64,000 nt of DNA from Bradysia coprophila (GCF_014529535.1 NC_050735.1:10985739-11049738); one strand, 5' to 3'; counted from the stretch's first letter, positions 48,065-59,512 are shown. Notes: generated from the sequence alone by a model not told the origin. Program-made: numbers and translations.

Positions 48065-50159
48065 ATGGCATCATGGGAAGAAAAACAACAAATGATAACG
48101 CGAAATCTCCAGGAAACCCTCGGAACGGACAAACTAACTTCAATTCTGAAAGAAAATCGTGATTTGAAGATATACTGGGGAACGGCCACTACCGGCAAAC
48201 CCCATGTGGCCTACTTTGTGCCCATGTCCAAAATTGCCGACTTTTTACGTGCCGGATGCGAGGTTAGTATTAAACACTCAAATGTTTATTGCAATCGATT
48301 GCATCAAAATGATGATGAAATTAGGTGACGATATTGTTCGCCGATTTGCACGCTTATCTCGACAATATGAAAGCGCCATGGTCATTATTAGAGCTGCGTA
48401 CGCAATATTATGAAGCAGCGATCAAAGCAATGTTACGTTCCATCGATGTTCCTATTGAGAAATTGAAGTAAGTCAACACTATCACTGGATCCAACTTTAT
48501 ATCACCGTCCTGTTCCACAGATTTGTCAAGGGCACCGACTATCAATTGTCCAAAGAATATACTCTTGATGTGTACAAGCTGACGTCTGTTGTAACACAGC
48601 ACGATGCGAAGAAAGCTGGAGCCGAAGTAGTTAAACAAGTCGAGTATCCGTTGCTATCGGGCCTTTTGTATCCAGGACTTCAAGCACTTGACGAAGAATA
48701 TTTAAAAGTCGATGCCCAGTTCGGTGGCGTTGATCAACGTAAAATTTTCACTTTCTCCGAAAAATACTTGCCTCAACTCGGCTACGAGAAGAGGATACAT
48801 TTCATGAATCCAATGGGTTAGAATGGTTTGGCTGATCTGTGATTGTCTTGTTATTTACCGACTTGTGTCTCTAAATGATTACAGTTCCGGGCTTGGCTGG
48901 TGGTAAAATGTCATCGTCGGAGGAGGACTCCAAAATAGATTTACTGGATAGTGCGGCTAATGTAAAGAAGAAGCTGAAGAAAGCGTTCTGTGAGCCAGGA
49001 AATATTGCTGACAATGGACTGTTGTCATTCGCTAAGCATGTTCTGTTTCCACTGTTTAAGGAAAATGAAGGTGAGGATTGAGGATTCAATTTGCCCCGTT
49101 TGTCGAGACTCAATGATCTGATCAAAAATCAAAAAAAAAAATGTCGCAGGCTTCACCGTATCCAGAAAACCTGAAAATGGTGGAGACGTCACCTACAATA
49201 CATACCAAGAATTGGAAACAAGTTTTGCTGAAGAGAAACTACATCCAGGCGATTTTAAAATATCCGTCGAAGGCTACATCAACCGCTTGCTAGAACCTAT
49301 TCGAAAGGAATTCACCAGTCCGGAGCTCATGTAAAGCTACAATTTTTTACGGGGGAACAACCAAGAATTTTGTTGACATTTTATTGTTTCTTTAGTGCAC
49401 TCACGGAAAAGGCCTATCCACCACCAGCCAAAGTCAACAAAAATGCACCGAAGCAAGAAAATCCAGCGGAAGACGGTCCACATCGCTTAGATATTCGAAT
49501 TGGTAAAATTGTCGACGTTGCAATGCATCCGGATGCTGACACACTATATGTGGAAAAAATTGATCTGGGTGAAGGCGAACCACGAACGGTAATTCCATCG
49601 TCACGATCCACATACGCTAGTCGTTGTTCTCATTATTTTGTTCATTTACTTGGTAGGTGGTTAGTGGACTGGCGAAATTTGTCCCGTTAGAAGAAATGAA
49701 GGATCGAAATGTGGCAGTTTTGTGCAACTTAAAGCCGGCGAAAATGAGAGGTGTTGAATCTAAAGGAATGGTGCTGTGCACGTCGAAGTAATTGAGACAG
49801 AAATTCGTTTTTAATGATTTCCCGTTTCCTAACAAGTTGAATAAATTTCCAGTGAAGATCATACGGTCGTTGAACCTCTCGTCATTCCCGATGGATGTAA
49901 GCCAGGTGACCGAATATTTGTGGAAGGTAATCAAGGCACTCCTGACGATCAACTCAATCCCAAGAAAAAGGTGCGTATATAATCGAAATCCAATGTCGAT
50001 TGAACAGGAATGAAATAAATCACTTTCCAGGTGTGGGAGAAATTGCAAGCTGATCTGAAGACGAACAGCAATGGTGAAGCGACGTGGAAAGGATGCTTTT
50101 TATTGACGCCCAGTGAAGAGAAAATAACGAGCAAATTATCCAATTGTTCGATCAAATAA
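48065..50159 (+). CDS. Cytoplasmic tyrosyl-tRNA synthetase with EMAPII-like C-terminal domain
   Basis: It charges tRNA-Tyr with tyrosine in the cytosol. Nine exons: 48065-48262, 48325-48467, 48521-48816, 48885-49070, 49150-49330, 49396-49588, 49657-49787, 49853-49970 and 50031-50159. They total 1575 nt (524 residues), close to animal orthologues. The class I catalytic fold occupies residues ~1-330, with the HIGH-type motif KPHVAYF (45-51), a tyrosine/ATP pocket region [12 protein letters not shown] and the KMSSS loop (220-224). A linker of Lys/Pro/Glu (340-360) precedes the EMAPII/tRNA-binding domain from ~362 ([12 protein letters not shown]). An in-frame GTG-led extension exists upstream, but the first [12 protein letters not shown], matches the family start. 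Introns are 52-79 bp. The ORF is intact. Confidence 0.96.
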
Positions 50160-50270
50160 ACGAAATGTTTTGTGAATGAATCGACAGCTTTTGCAAATAC
50201 ACACGTCCACACTATCATCTTCTGATATATTCATTTTTGTATGCTCGCTTAATCGGTTATCGATTGGTCA

Positions 50271-50276
50271 AATAAA
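50271..50276 (+). promoter_or_regulatory. Poly(A) signal AATAAA of TyrRS
   Basis: It lies 112 bases after the stop codon, a usual distance, and is followed by a T-rich stretch. Confidence 0.65.
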
Positions 50277-50473
50277 GAAATATTTTTTTTCCGTAAATTC
50301 AATCGGCACATATATGAATCCAAAGTTCTTCTTCCGGTCAATGTCAATGATCTGAAAACAATCAGTGAATACACCTTTTGAGTACTGTCGGTTTTCTAGA
50401 TACCATAATAAGCAGGTAAAAGACAAGCTGGTCTAAGAATCTATTTCAAAACTATGCGAAAAGTGAAAATTAG

Positions 50474-50686
50474 CCCACAGCACTGCTCCTAGCATTCCTT
50501 AAATTGACAAATGAAAAATTTGGAGGATTTAGTGATAAGAGCTGCCGCTTTGGTTAGTTTGTTTTATATAATTTAGCTCATACGACGAAAACGTAATCAA
50601 TCTTTCCAAATCTAACGCAGTGACTACTGTGATTTCATCAGACTCAGAATATGTTCTATGTTCATGCTAGAAGCAGTGCTGTGGTT
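50474..50686. mobile_element. MITE-like element with cacagcactgctcctagca ends
   Basis: ccacagcactgctcctagca (left) is inverted as tgctagaagcagtgctgtgg (right). Very similar termini (cacagctctgctccttgcat / tgctaggagcagtgctatg) bound ~150 bp at 59989-60140, so this is a repeated family. Confidence 0.7.
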
Positions 50687-51337
50687 TCACACTTCTGAGT
50701 AGATCACGAAGACAGTGTCAGGATAACTCTCTAGTGGCTTCTCCATTGACTTTTGTGTTTAGTTTAGTTTTAATGACTTCTGCCGTCAGAGGGGCTACTT
50801 TTGATAATTTTTTTCTAAAAATTAATAAAATTAGATAAATCCAAGAAACTTTAAGATAAATCCTGGAATACTTCTCGAATCTCTTGATTTTCTTAGATAC
50901 TCATTTTCTCAAATTACAATCGAAAAACTTCATGAAAATCAAGAAGCTAATATTTCGAGAATATTAACCTTTTACTAATCTTTTACGTCGTTTGTTTTGA
51001 ACTTAATTTTTGCTATATAACACGTAATGAGTCAGAGCTTGACGTTTATTCTTGCTACTGTTGTCGATAACAGATGACAGCCGTCTGTTACAGGTTGACG
51101 CCACATTATTTTAAAATTCGAGATTACTTTTTGTGCACTGCCCGGAAAACCGTTAATGACCCTCGAAATTGATCCCAGTAGAACTATTTTTATCCTGTCT
51201 CCAAACTTAGGTAGATGTTTCTGTTGGAATGTGTGGACTGACTTCAGGATATTTCGGATAAATCTTCCGGACCTACAATGAAACACGACTTTACCTTACG
51301 GCTGGTTATTGGAAAGTGATAAATACAATTTTCATCT

Positions 51338-52465
51338 AAGGAAATGACAGGACAGTTTCTCGAAATTGTATGTAAAATTGTATCACAAAAATTCGGACAT
51401 AGTCTATTTAGGTCGCCAAGGCATATTTGAGCACTAAACACTTTTTACTCGATGCAAAAACAAAAGTTTTTTTTTGTTTTGTCACGACAAAAACACAGAA
51501 AATATTTTGACACAACTATGACACTCCGCTTCAGCGGATACCTAATAAGTGTTCGCTATGATTTAATAAAACTCCACTTAGCTTTGGAAGGTCTCCACTG
51601 TTAATTAAGTATCCGAATAGCTTCATTAACCCTTACTACAACTCGCCTAAACCTAACTGACACTTCCCTAAGCCAAGCGGAGAATTATTAGACCGCAACG
51701 GAGGTTTGTGAAAGCTCAGCGAAGAATTGTTGGAGCTCAGCGGAGGTTTGGTAATGCGCAGCCGATATTTTTATTCCGAGAGGTGGCATAATTAGACTTT
51801 GCGGAGTCTTGTTAGCTTACTAAAGAAGTGTGAAATCTGAACGAACATTTATTTATGCTCTGCGCAGTCTTGTGAGATGTTAAAATTTTAATAAATGCTC
51901 TCCGCTGAGCTCTTGTACAACTTTGAAAAATGGTCTGTGAGCATTATTAAATGTATACCCTACCTTTATTTGTCAACTGCTTGATGATTTTTATAAAATT
52001 TCCGACACTTTTTTGAATGAAAATATTTTACAGACAAATAAAAAGTTTATTTTAAATGCGACAAAAAAGACTGCTCACAATTATGGCGCAGCCGGTAAAA
52101 AATCGATCTTTTCTCAAAAATTAAAAACTACAGTAGATAAATATCATCGATCTTCTTCTTCCCTAATGTTCCCAAAATTACAGACGATGTGAACACAGAA
52201 AACATTCATTTTAGCTTATAATAGGGGAGTGTCACAGTTGTGCCGAAATATTTTCTGTGTTTTTGTCGCGACAAAACAAAAAAACGTTTTGTTTTTTAAT
52301 CGAGTAAAAAGTGTTTTAGTGTTCAAATATGACTTACGACATAAAGAGACTATGCCCGAATACAATGGAAAGCCTTAGAGGTGAGTTTCTTCGAATTATT
52401 TTTTAGGTGAATTTTTGTGATAAAACTTTCCATACATTTTCGGGAAACTGTCCTGTCATTTTCCT
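51338..52465. mobile_element. 1.13-kb element with ~190-240-bp terminal inverted repeats
   Basis: The left arm (51338-51526) and right arm (52227-52465) are inverted copies: aaatgacaggacagtttctc against gaaactgtcctgtcattt, and acgacaaaaacacagaaaat against attttctgtgtttttgtcgc. The right arm has a small insertion. The centre includes degenerate ~30-bp repeats of the type agctcagcggaggtttg (51650-51780). No transposase frame is present, so it is non-autonomous. Confidence 0.8.
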
Positions 52466-52920
52466 ATGACGGGCCTTAACTATGGTTACTTAGTCCTCAT
52501 ATTCATTCGGACTACTTCCCTGAATTATCAAGTAGAATTATAGCAAATGCATATTCCAACAGTTTCAATGTAGTAGATATGAGTCATAAGAACTACTTCA
52601 CTGAGTTATCAATGGTACGCTATGATATTTATCAATAAGAAAAGAGGTTGTGTATACTGGTTTATATACACTTAACAGTCATCGACATTATACAGTTGCT
52701 TAGTGTTATCTTTTGGGGTCTAAACAAAAATGACATTTGACGCACAAAATGCCGTAATTTTCATAAGAACTTACGATGTTCAATTTATTTATTTTTTTAC
52801 AATTTTGTTGAAAAGAAACAGCTTGTCGGGAAAAGACAACTTGCGTAGAAAACTTTTTCTACAAATAATTTGCTGGCATTTCCGGCTTTTATTCAAATTT
52901 CCAACAAACTAATCAGACAA

Positions 52921-53043
52921 AATTGGATTTGAAATAAAAATGTCCACGGTAGCTCAATTGGTTAGAGCATCAGCCCGGCAAGTTGAAAGTTGTGAGTTCG
53001 TGTCTCACTAATGCACATCAAAATTTTTATTTCAAATCCAATT
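52921..53043 (+). repeat. Hairpin with a tRNA-like apex (T1)
   Basis: The 21-base arms aattggatttgaaataaaaat (52921-52941) and its exact inverse (53023-53043) enclose a ~80-base tRNA-like sequence on the plus strand. That sequence has an A-box-like ggtagctcaattggttagagc, an anticodon arm TCAGC-CCGGCAA-GTTGA (anticodon position GGC) and a T arm GTGAG-TTCGTGT-CTCAC with a B-box-like gttcg. The acceptor stem is poor and position 33 is C, so this is more likely a tRNA-derived element than a working tRNA gene. Confidence 0.8.
52941..53019 (+). tRNA. tRNA-like sequence or pseudogene at the apex of hairpin T1
   Basis: D, anticodon and T arms can be drawn, the T stem being a perfect five pairs. The acceptor stem (tgtccac against atgcaca) has only about five of seven pairs, and the conserved U33 is replaced. 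A GGC anticodon would mean alanine, but this isoacceptor is rare in eukaryotic nuclei. Probably a pseudogene or SINE-like head. Confidence 0.4.
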
Positions 53044-53124
53044 CGATTCTAGTATTTCTAAGCTGCAAATTAAAAAGAATTCGTCGCGGAATAAGGCGTG
53101 TCTCTAGAAATTAATCAGATGTTG

Positions 53125-53308
53125 TTTAGTGAAACATACTTAGACATCAAAATCTGAAGTGAAAGCATTTTTGCTCATAACGTCCACATCTGGGCTTGAA
53201 CTAGCAACCTCTGGTTTTTAATCCAGCGCCTATCCAAGTCCAGCTGTGGACATTATGAGCAAAAATGCTTTCACTTCAGATTTTGATGTCTAAGTATGTT
53301 TCACTAAA
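53125..53308 (-). repeat. Hairpin with perfect 56-bp arms and a tRNA-like apex (T2)
   Basis: The arms 53125-53180 and 53253-53308 are exact inverse copies over 56 bases. The 72-base apex, read on the minus strand, is tRNA-like. Its GTCCACA...TGTGGAC acceptor stem pairs in all seven positions and runs almost straight into the arms. It lies 81 bp from T1, and both tRNA-like parts start with TGTCCAC. Confidence 0.85.
53182..53251 (-). tRNA. tRNA-like sequence or pseudogene at the apex of hairpin T2
   Basis: Seventy bases on the minus strand. There is a perfect acceptor stem, an A-box-like ttggataggcgctgg, an anticodon-arm-like ctggattaaaaaccag (four pairs, eight-base loop) and a B-box-like agttcaagccc. 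The anticodon cannot be fixed because the loop has an unusual length, and D and T stems are weak. It is a degenerate tRNA relic or tRNA-like module. Confidence 0.4.
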
Positions 53309-53553
53309 TAAAAATAAAAATTTGTTGGTTTTACACCAGAGTTCACAGGAAACATTCGGAACACAAGTTTCTTATGAAAATTACGGCAGCGATTAATCGT
53401 ACACTCAGCTGAAGTAGATATATTTACATACAATAGCATAGCATAAAGTAACATAATGTCAACATTCGTAAAAATAATCTCTTTCGGTTCAGCAACAACC
53501 TTTGAATCAGTAAAAACTGTTGAACCTCACCAAATAGAGTTTAGGTTTCAATC

Positions 53554-55288
53554 ATGATAGTGTTTTCGAATCTGTGTCCGCATTTTCAAAGAGTCGCAGC
53601 GATATTTTTATTCGCTTGTGTTGTGGTCAATGCTGGAGTAATCGATAATCGAATTGACAAATATGTTGATGTACATGGTAATTGTGCAGTGCCAACGAAA
53701 TTGTTGAATGAAATTCAGTCTTATCAGCCGATTGTGAATAAAATCGCCAAGGAAATTCTGAATGGTAACTTCACCGGCGACACTTGGAACAGTCTATCGG
53801 AATTTATCGATGAATTCGGTCCGAGATTCTCCGGATCGAAGTCATTGGAGTGTTCCATCGACTATATGGTTAACAAATTGAAGGAGGTAGGCTTAGAGAA
53901 TGTGCACACTGAAAACGCAACCATTCCGAGATGGCAGCGTGGCTACGAATCTGCGCATCTAGTCGAGCCCCATGAACAGAATCTTCCGCTGTTAGGCTTT
54001 GGTTTCAGTGTCGGTACTCCTCGTGGTGGTATAATCGGTGATGTTGTTGTCGTTGAAAGTTTCGATGAATTGGATCGCTTATCGGACGACGTTGTGCATG
54101 GAAAAATAGTGGTTTTCGCACCAGAATGGGTCAGCTATGGCGTTACAGTTCAGTATCGATCGAAAGGTGCATCTAGGGCGGCGAAAAAAGGAGCAATCGC
54201 AGCTCTAGTCCGTTCGATTACACCATTTTCGATTGGATCCCCACACACAGGAATGCAAACATATGAACAAGGAGTCGCTCAAATTCCGGTTGCCGCGATA
54301 ACGGTTGAAGATTCAAAAATGTTGCTGAGATTGTACCGAAGAGGAAAACGTATGACGATTCGTCTGAAAATGGAAGATCGAAATTTGGACCCGTATGATT
54401 CTAGAAATACCATTGCTGAGTTACATGGACGTACACAGCCAATTGATAAAAAAGTTGTGGTGGTGTCTGGTCATTTAGACAGGTAAAAAGATTCAATTTT
54501 TTGACGGCACTGTGCTTGAAGATAATGTTCTAATGTTATCGTAATTTTAGCTGGGACGTCGGAGTTGGTATGTGATCTGGTAAAATCGGTCATCATGGTC
54601 ATATTTACGTGTTGCTTGCTTTTTTATAGGTGCAATGGATGATGGAGGCGGTGCGTTTATATCGTGGAAAGCTATTGAGTTTCTTAAAAAAATGAACCTA
54701 CGTCCAGCGCGAACAATTCGGTTAGACGTCGATTTTTAGGCGACTCCCTCAAACTAAATACCGGAAATTGAACTCTTTTCAGATCAATTTTGTGGACGGG
54801 CGAAGAAGTTGGAATCGTTGGAGCGCAAGATTATCAACGGGCGCATGCAGCCAATGAACAGGAAGAATTCAATTTCTTTATCGAATCGGACATTGGAACA
54901 TTCGGTTGGACAGAAATCTATTACTTTTTTGTTCTACATTCTGACCAGCACTGTAAACCTTTCAGAACCGACTGGCCTAGACTTTACCGGCAATGCCGAC
55001 GCCGAATGCATTTTTAAAGAGATTCTCAAGCTGATGGCACCATTAAATGCGACAGAATTTGCTAAACCCACCGACGGCGGTCCAGATATTGAACGGTGGA
55101 CTAAAAGAGGATTTCCCGGTGCGTCACTGTTGAATAAAAACGAAAACTACTTCTGGTATCATCATTCAGCTGGGGATAGTATGCTTCTGGAACAGCCACA
55201 AAATTTGGATAAGGCAACTGCACTGTTTGCTGCCTGTGCGTATGTTGTTGCCGATCTAAGTATTGACATGCCCAGAGACATTCAATAA
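53554..55288 (+). CDS. Carboxypeptidase Q-like M28 metallopeptidase (plasma glutamate carboxypeptidase)
   Basis: A secreted or lysosomal dizinc exopeptidase that cleaves unblocked small peptides. Exons are 53554-54482, 54551-54567 (17 nt), 54630-54720, 54783-54904 and 54966-55288; total 1482 nt, 493 residues. The signal peptide is at ~12-27 (RVAAIFLFACVVVNAG). A PA-like insert spans the middle (about 150-290). Zinc ligands and catalytic residues fit the family: SGHLD (His307), AMDDGG (Asp319), TGEE (catalytic Glu353 and Glu354), ESD (Asp382) and WYHHS (His452). The last intron (54905-54965) splits a Glu codon and restores GTFEPTGLDFTG; reading through it gives a false open frame. The stop codon is embedded in AATAAA (55284-55289). 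It converges on acid sphingomyelinase. Confidence 0.94.
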
Positions 55289-55951
55289 ACTGAATTTGAT
55301 TGTTATAATGTCGACGTTGATGGATCACTTAGCGTCTAGCCATCAGATAAAGGCAATGAAATGAGAGACACATCAAGAATATATTTACTAAGTTTAGGAG
55401 AAGACTGGCTAGGACTGCAGTGTTAATGTCAAGTAGTCTAAGAAATTTGTCAGTTAGAAAATGTGTGCGATCACAAATCCATGTAAAATCTCAGAAACAT
55501 TGACAGGATTTGCGTTCACTGTTAACTAGAACTGGTTCTTTCACCGCACTTAAAGCAACTTTGGCTTTGAGAAAAAAGGAAAAAAAAAATCTTTCGACTG
55601 CAACAGAAAGACGCCTTTTTCAAGGTGTGGAAAACTTGCGTCTCACTTCAAAGGCACCGATCAGGTTCAGTTCGACCTGATTTATTTCAGGTTGACCTGA
55701 AACTATATATAAGATCTGTTTTGTATCAAGTTTTCTCACCTCAGTTCAACGTGGAAATTTCAGGTTAACCTGAACCTCGAACCTGACATCAATTCAATAC
55801 TGACTTGTTCCGAGAATTACCACTAATCTTGATAGGGTTGTGCTTTCATGCAGACTTCCGAATAACCAAAATCCAAAAGGCAACACATCAATTCACAGAA
55901 TATTTTAATATTTTGCTATCACCAAAAATCCCGGGCTATTTCAACCAAAAA
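55289..55951. other. Convergent 3' region between carboxypeptidase Q and acid sphingomyelinase
   Basis: It contains the 3' UTRs of both genes and a ~165-bp relative (55651-55814) of the TCAGG-ended element at 27935. No gene is present. Confidence 0.65.
55651..55814. mobile_element. Short relative of the TCAGG-ended element
   Basis: The left end aaggcaccgatcaggttcag and right end acttgttccgag correspond to the ends of the 1.75-kb element at 27935 (aaggctcggaacagg / cctgttccgagcc). Between them lie caggttgacctga-type inverted motifs. It lies in the 3' flank shared by two genes. Confidence 0.6.
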
Positions 55952-58599
55952 TTAGGCCACCGTTCCGAACACGGAAAGTACTTGATTACATCGGCGATTG
56001 TCGGCGTTTTCATTCAGTACCAGCGAACAAACTTGACTTCGGAGACATTCGTCATCACAACCCGTTGCCATTCTTGGATCTCCGTTTTTCACTCGGATTC
56101 TGAATAAGTTGCGGTTCGTATTTCGATTCCTTGAGATGTTGAAAATTAATTGATCGATGCCCGCTGGGGAGAAGTTAGTCACTCCAAACATAGTACGGAA
56201 TGAATAATGCAGATGCCAGCGTGGTTGAAGTGCTGGGTTATTTCTGGCCTCCGAAATGCTGAACATGAATGTTTCAGCTTCGTTGACTTGCTGTTGGAAG
56301 AAATTGTCGTTAGCAATTCTTGTCTTTTCTCAAACAGAACATCCGATTTACTTACGTAATGAGTACGATCGACATAGTACATCCTGTAGTTCGGATTTAC
56401 GCCTGTATATGCAGTAGAGGAACCACCATTCCAAGCAATGTTGACGGCGTGTTGTCCGGTTGCAACATCGTAGTTTACTTCAAACCTAAAGGTAATGAAT
56501 TGATGTAATGGTGAAACATCCAATCGCTACTTTTGTTAAGTAATCTTTACTCGTCGCGATGGGAATGTCCGTTGAATTGTGCCCCAATAATCATGTGGAA
56601 TCTATCTATAATTCGACGATATTGTCGCGACCAAAATTGGAAACAACTACCGCCACCTGTTGGGATATGAGCTAACACATGAACCCTTTCGTTGTTCCGT
56701 TCAGCGTCCAAAAGGGTGTTGTGGAACCATTGCTAAGAATACAAACATAAAACTTGCAGTGTTCCTGACGATAATCGTATATACGACAAAATCTCACCAA
56801 AGCACCAGCAATCTCTGTACGACTGTACATAACCCACCAATTGTAGATGTAACAATCATTGTTGTTTAGAACAACCAACCGGAAACCAGGACGAATCAAC
56901 ATGGTATAATAACCGCCGGCTCTAACTGTATTTGCGGCGGCTGCATTGATCCATCCGTTACTTTGCCAATTGGTAGCTTTAAAAAATGGATTACGATTAC
57001 TCCTGTTTCAAATTAATTGGTGCTTGCTGTCATTTTGAGGCGCTAGGACTTTTTTATGAGTCAAATATCATGCTAGGACTTTTTTGGGAGTGCTAGGACT
57101 AATTTTTATGGTAGTATAGGAGTTAGATGAAGCCCTAGAACTCATTTAAAACACCAGCAACCATTTGTAACTTAATTTTTTACTGAAATACCTAAGAAGT
57201 CGTACAACCATCTCGTGGAAAATTCGGGTTGAGCAATCGTTGAAGGAGCAAACCTTTAGAGTCGATATTATTACTGATATTATCAATAAAATGGATTCAA
57301 CAAGACAAGTATTACTTACAAATTCGTTGGATGAGCTGCAATAAGTAAAACCGATAAATGCGTTAGTTTTCAAGACATTTGTGTCCAAAAATTACCTTCA
57401 TGATTTCCAATGGTAGAGTAGACCGGTACATTCGGAAAGATTTGTCTGAATAGAGAGAAAATTCTTCCGATGACTCTTCGATTACCCTCAAAGGTAGTCT
57501 CCCAAATGCCATGATCCACCATATCACCGGTATGATAGATTAAATCGATTTGTGGATGAGCATTTCGAATTCGTAGAAGAGTGTTCTCAAAGGCTTGCCA
57601 TGGTTGATTGCACTGAAACGAGACATTCAATTTATCCGATTATGGTCAACTTGACCAATGAAAATTGCATCGATAATACACGTTTGTTAGCCACAAATAC
57701 AAAACAGTTCTCACATTATAGTCACCCCAAGGGCCAGCCCGATTGGCTGGATCTGGGGCCACTCCTGCCGATCGTCTGCAACAAGTTGGATTCGGGCAGT
57801 TGCTGATTCCACCACTCAAGTAGTTTTCGTCGTAGTGAATGTCCGAGATATGAATGATACGCAATTCGTCGGGTGTGCGAGGAGCTGTTACTGATTTCGG
57901 TGCGGTAATTGGATTATGTGGATTAACATTTACTGCAAAATTGAACTGTGGATCTAGAGCTCCACATTCTCCTTGCAATATCAATCCGCACACTTCGTTT
58001 TGGTTCAGGGCCGGTCGATTTTGGACGATGAAGTAGAGACTGGGGGCGTTTAAGTTGATGAGATTTCTGCATACGGGACTGTCAAATGGCATCAATAGTT
58101 CACAAATGGCAGTTGCAGAATCTGCTACTTGCTGCAGAGGCACTCCAGCCCGGATGTCGCGGATCAGCGATGCAAGGTATGTGCGACAAGCCAAACATCC
58201 AATGATAGCCAACTCGGGTCTGTTGAATTGGAAGAATAAGTTCGTGAATTAACTGAAACTTAAAGTGGTCCGGAACAGTATTCCACACATGTTACGATCG
58301 AACTGTTAGGCACTGCTAGCTGTGTGATTTATTAATTATACTAACGGATATTCGTCGACCTCATCACGGGTCATGTCTAAAGTATACGGTACATGTTTCG
58401 ACCACAAATCGAATAACGGCGATCTGTATCCGGTTGAGGTGAAATTCCTGATGTCGGTGATGAGAGTTTCTTGCATGATATCCAGAAACAGGAGGGCATT
58501 CTTTTGACTGTTTTTGTGCTCCTCGGATCGTATCAGGGATCCATTACAACAGCATATAACACTGAGCAACAAAGCTACTACTTTTAATGCGGACACCAT
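55952..58599 (-). CDS. Acid sphingomyelinase (sphingomyelin phosphodiesterase), nine exons
   Basis: It hydrolyses sphingomyelin to ceramide and phosphocholine in lysosomes or outside the cell. Exons (5' to 3', high to low): 58599-58346, 58219-57715, 57612-57396, 57335-57320, 57253-57192, 56976-56798, 56732-56551, 56485-56356 and 56290-55952. They total 1884 nt, 627 residues, very near the usual ~630. A signal peptide (VVALLLSVICCCNG) is followed by a saposin-B domain (~86-165, paired Cys such as GCLACRTY and CGLILQGECG). The metallophosphatase domain shows D-x-H (DIHYD, ~211), TGD (283), GNHE (322-325), AHIP (His433) and GHSH (466-469). A Cys-rich C-terminal domain ends the protein. Exon 4 is only 16 nt; it encodes AHPTN and is needed for phase. 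An alternative acceptor for exon 6 would break the frame, and the one at 56976 fits both frame and family. Confidence 0.95.
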
Positions 58600-59512
58600 T
58601 TTCTTCTTTGTAACTTCAACTGAAATTTCACTCTAAGCTACTGAAGTGTTCAATTCAAATCACTCCATTTATATACGTGAGCTGTTGGACTGAGATAACA
58701 ACGCTAATGCATCAATTGAGCTTTTCTTTTAAGCTTCCATTGATAACAGGCTATTATTGTTACCGCATGAATTTGGCAAAATTGCGGTATGACAAGGAAA
58801 TATTTGTTGCTACCACTCCTAATCGTGCCATTAATATGGTTGGCTGTAAATCTTTTCTTTTTCTATTTTCGATTCTTTGTTTTGGTGTGATAAGAAACGG
58901 TTGGGAGGTGTGACGGGTGATAAATTTACGATTTACTTGAGAGATTACCTATAGAGTGGAAAACGAACTGAATGAAGAGAACGTGCAACCTATCGATTTT
59001 TTTGGCAATGAACTGAACAGCATAATGTACAGCTTAGTGAATCAATTGTTTGAATTTAGTTAATCTTTAATTAACATCCGCATAAAACTTTTCGAGAATT
59101 TCGTGTACACGTGCTGATACAGACGATATTTTGATGATTCGCTGTGTCAGTTCAAATGGTTGTCGGTCACATTTAAGTGGTCGAAATATTTGAATCTTAT
59201 GATTGTAGCGCCAAAGCCTCGGCAAAAAATTTGGTCTCCATGATTTTTGTTGGGTCCTGGCTTCTGAAATAGTGCTTCGACTTTTGTGTATTTCTGCCGA
59301 ATTTTCCAACGACCACTCAAAAATCTAGTCATTTCTGAACAGGATAGTGTAAGGAGTATTACTATTTAAGACCGATAAATAATAGTTACTTTACAACCGA
59401 GTGATAAATGCTTTTTCAGGCACTAGATGTGAAGATTGTTACTCCAGGCCGTAGGCCGAGTTGTATACAACGTTTTTCGCAATAAAGGCCTACTTTTCGT
59501 CACTTGTTGCAA

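Larger units (their letters stand above)
50160..53553. other. Repeat-rich intergenic region upstream of carboxypeptidase Q
   Basis: After the TyrRS 3' UTR there is a MITE-like inverted repeat (50474-50686), a 1.1-kb TIR element (51338-52465) and the two tRNA-like hairpins (52921 and 53125). No protein gene is supported. The final ~200 bases are the probable promoter and leader of the next gene. Confidence 0.65.

Noticed and set aside
54790..55017. Carboxypeptidase Q ending early in a different C-terminus
   Set aside because: This frame reads through a 61-bp intron (54905-54965). Splicing restores the family sequence GTFEPTGLDFTG and the last zinc ligand.
56976..57010. Frameshift in acid sphingomyelinase exon 6
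   Set aside because: With an acceptor near 57010 the frame breaks, but the acceptor at 56976 (tttaaag) keeps the frame and gives the family spacing between RWLY and the next Trp.
57146..57388. Separate hydrophobic 80-residue minus-strand protein
   Set aside because: It runs across introns of acid sphingomyelinase. Exons 4 and 5 of that gene lie here in other phases.
59067..59332. Fragment of a detoxification enzyme on the minus strand
   Set aside because: A few residues looked cytochrome P450-like, but no haem-binding or helix motif could be confirmed in any frame.
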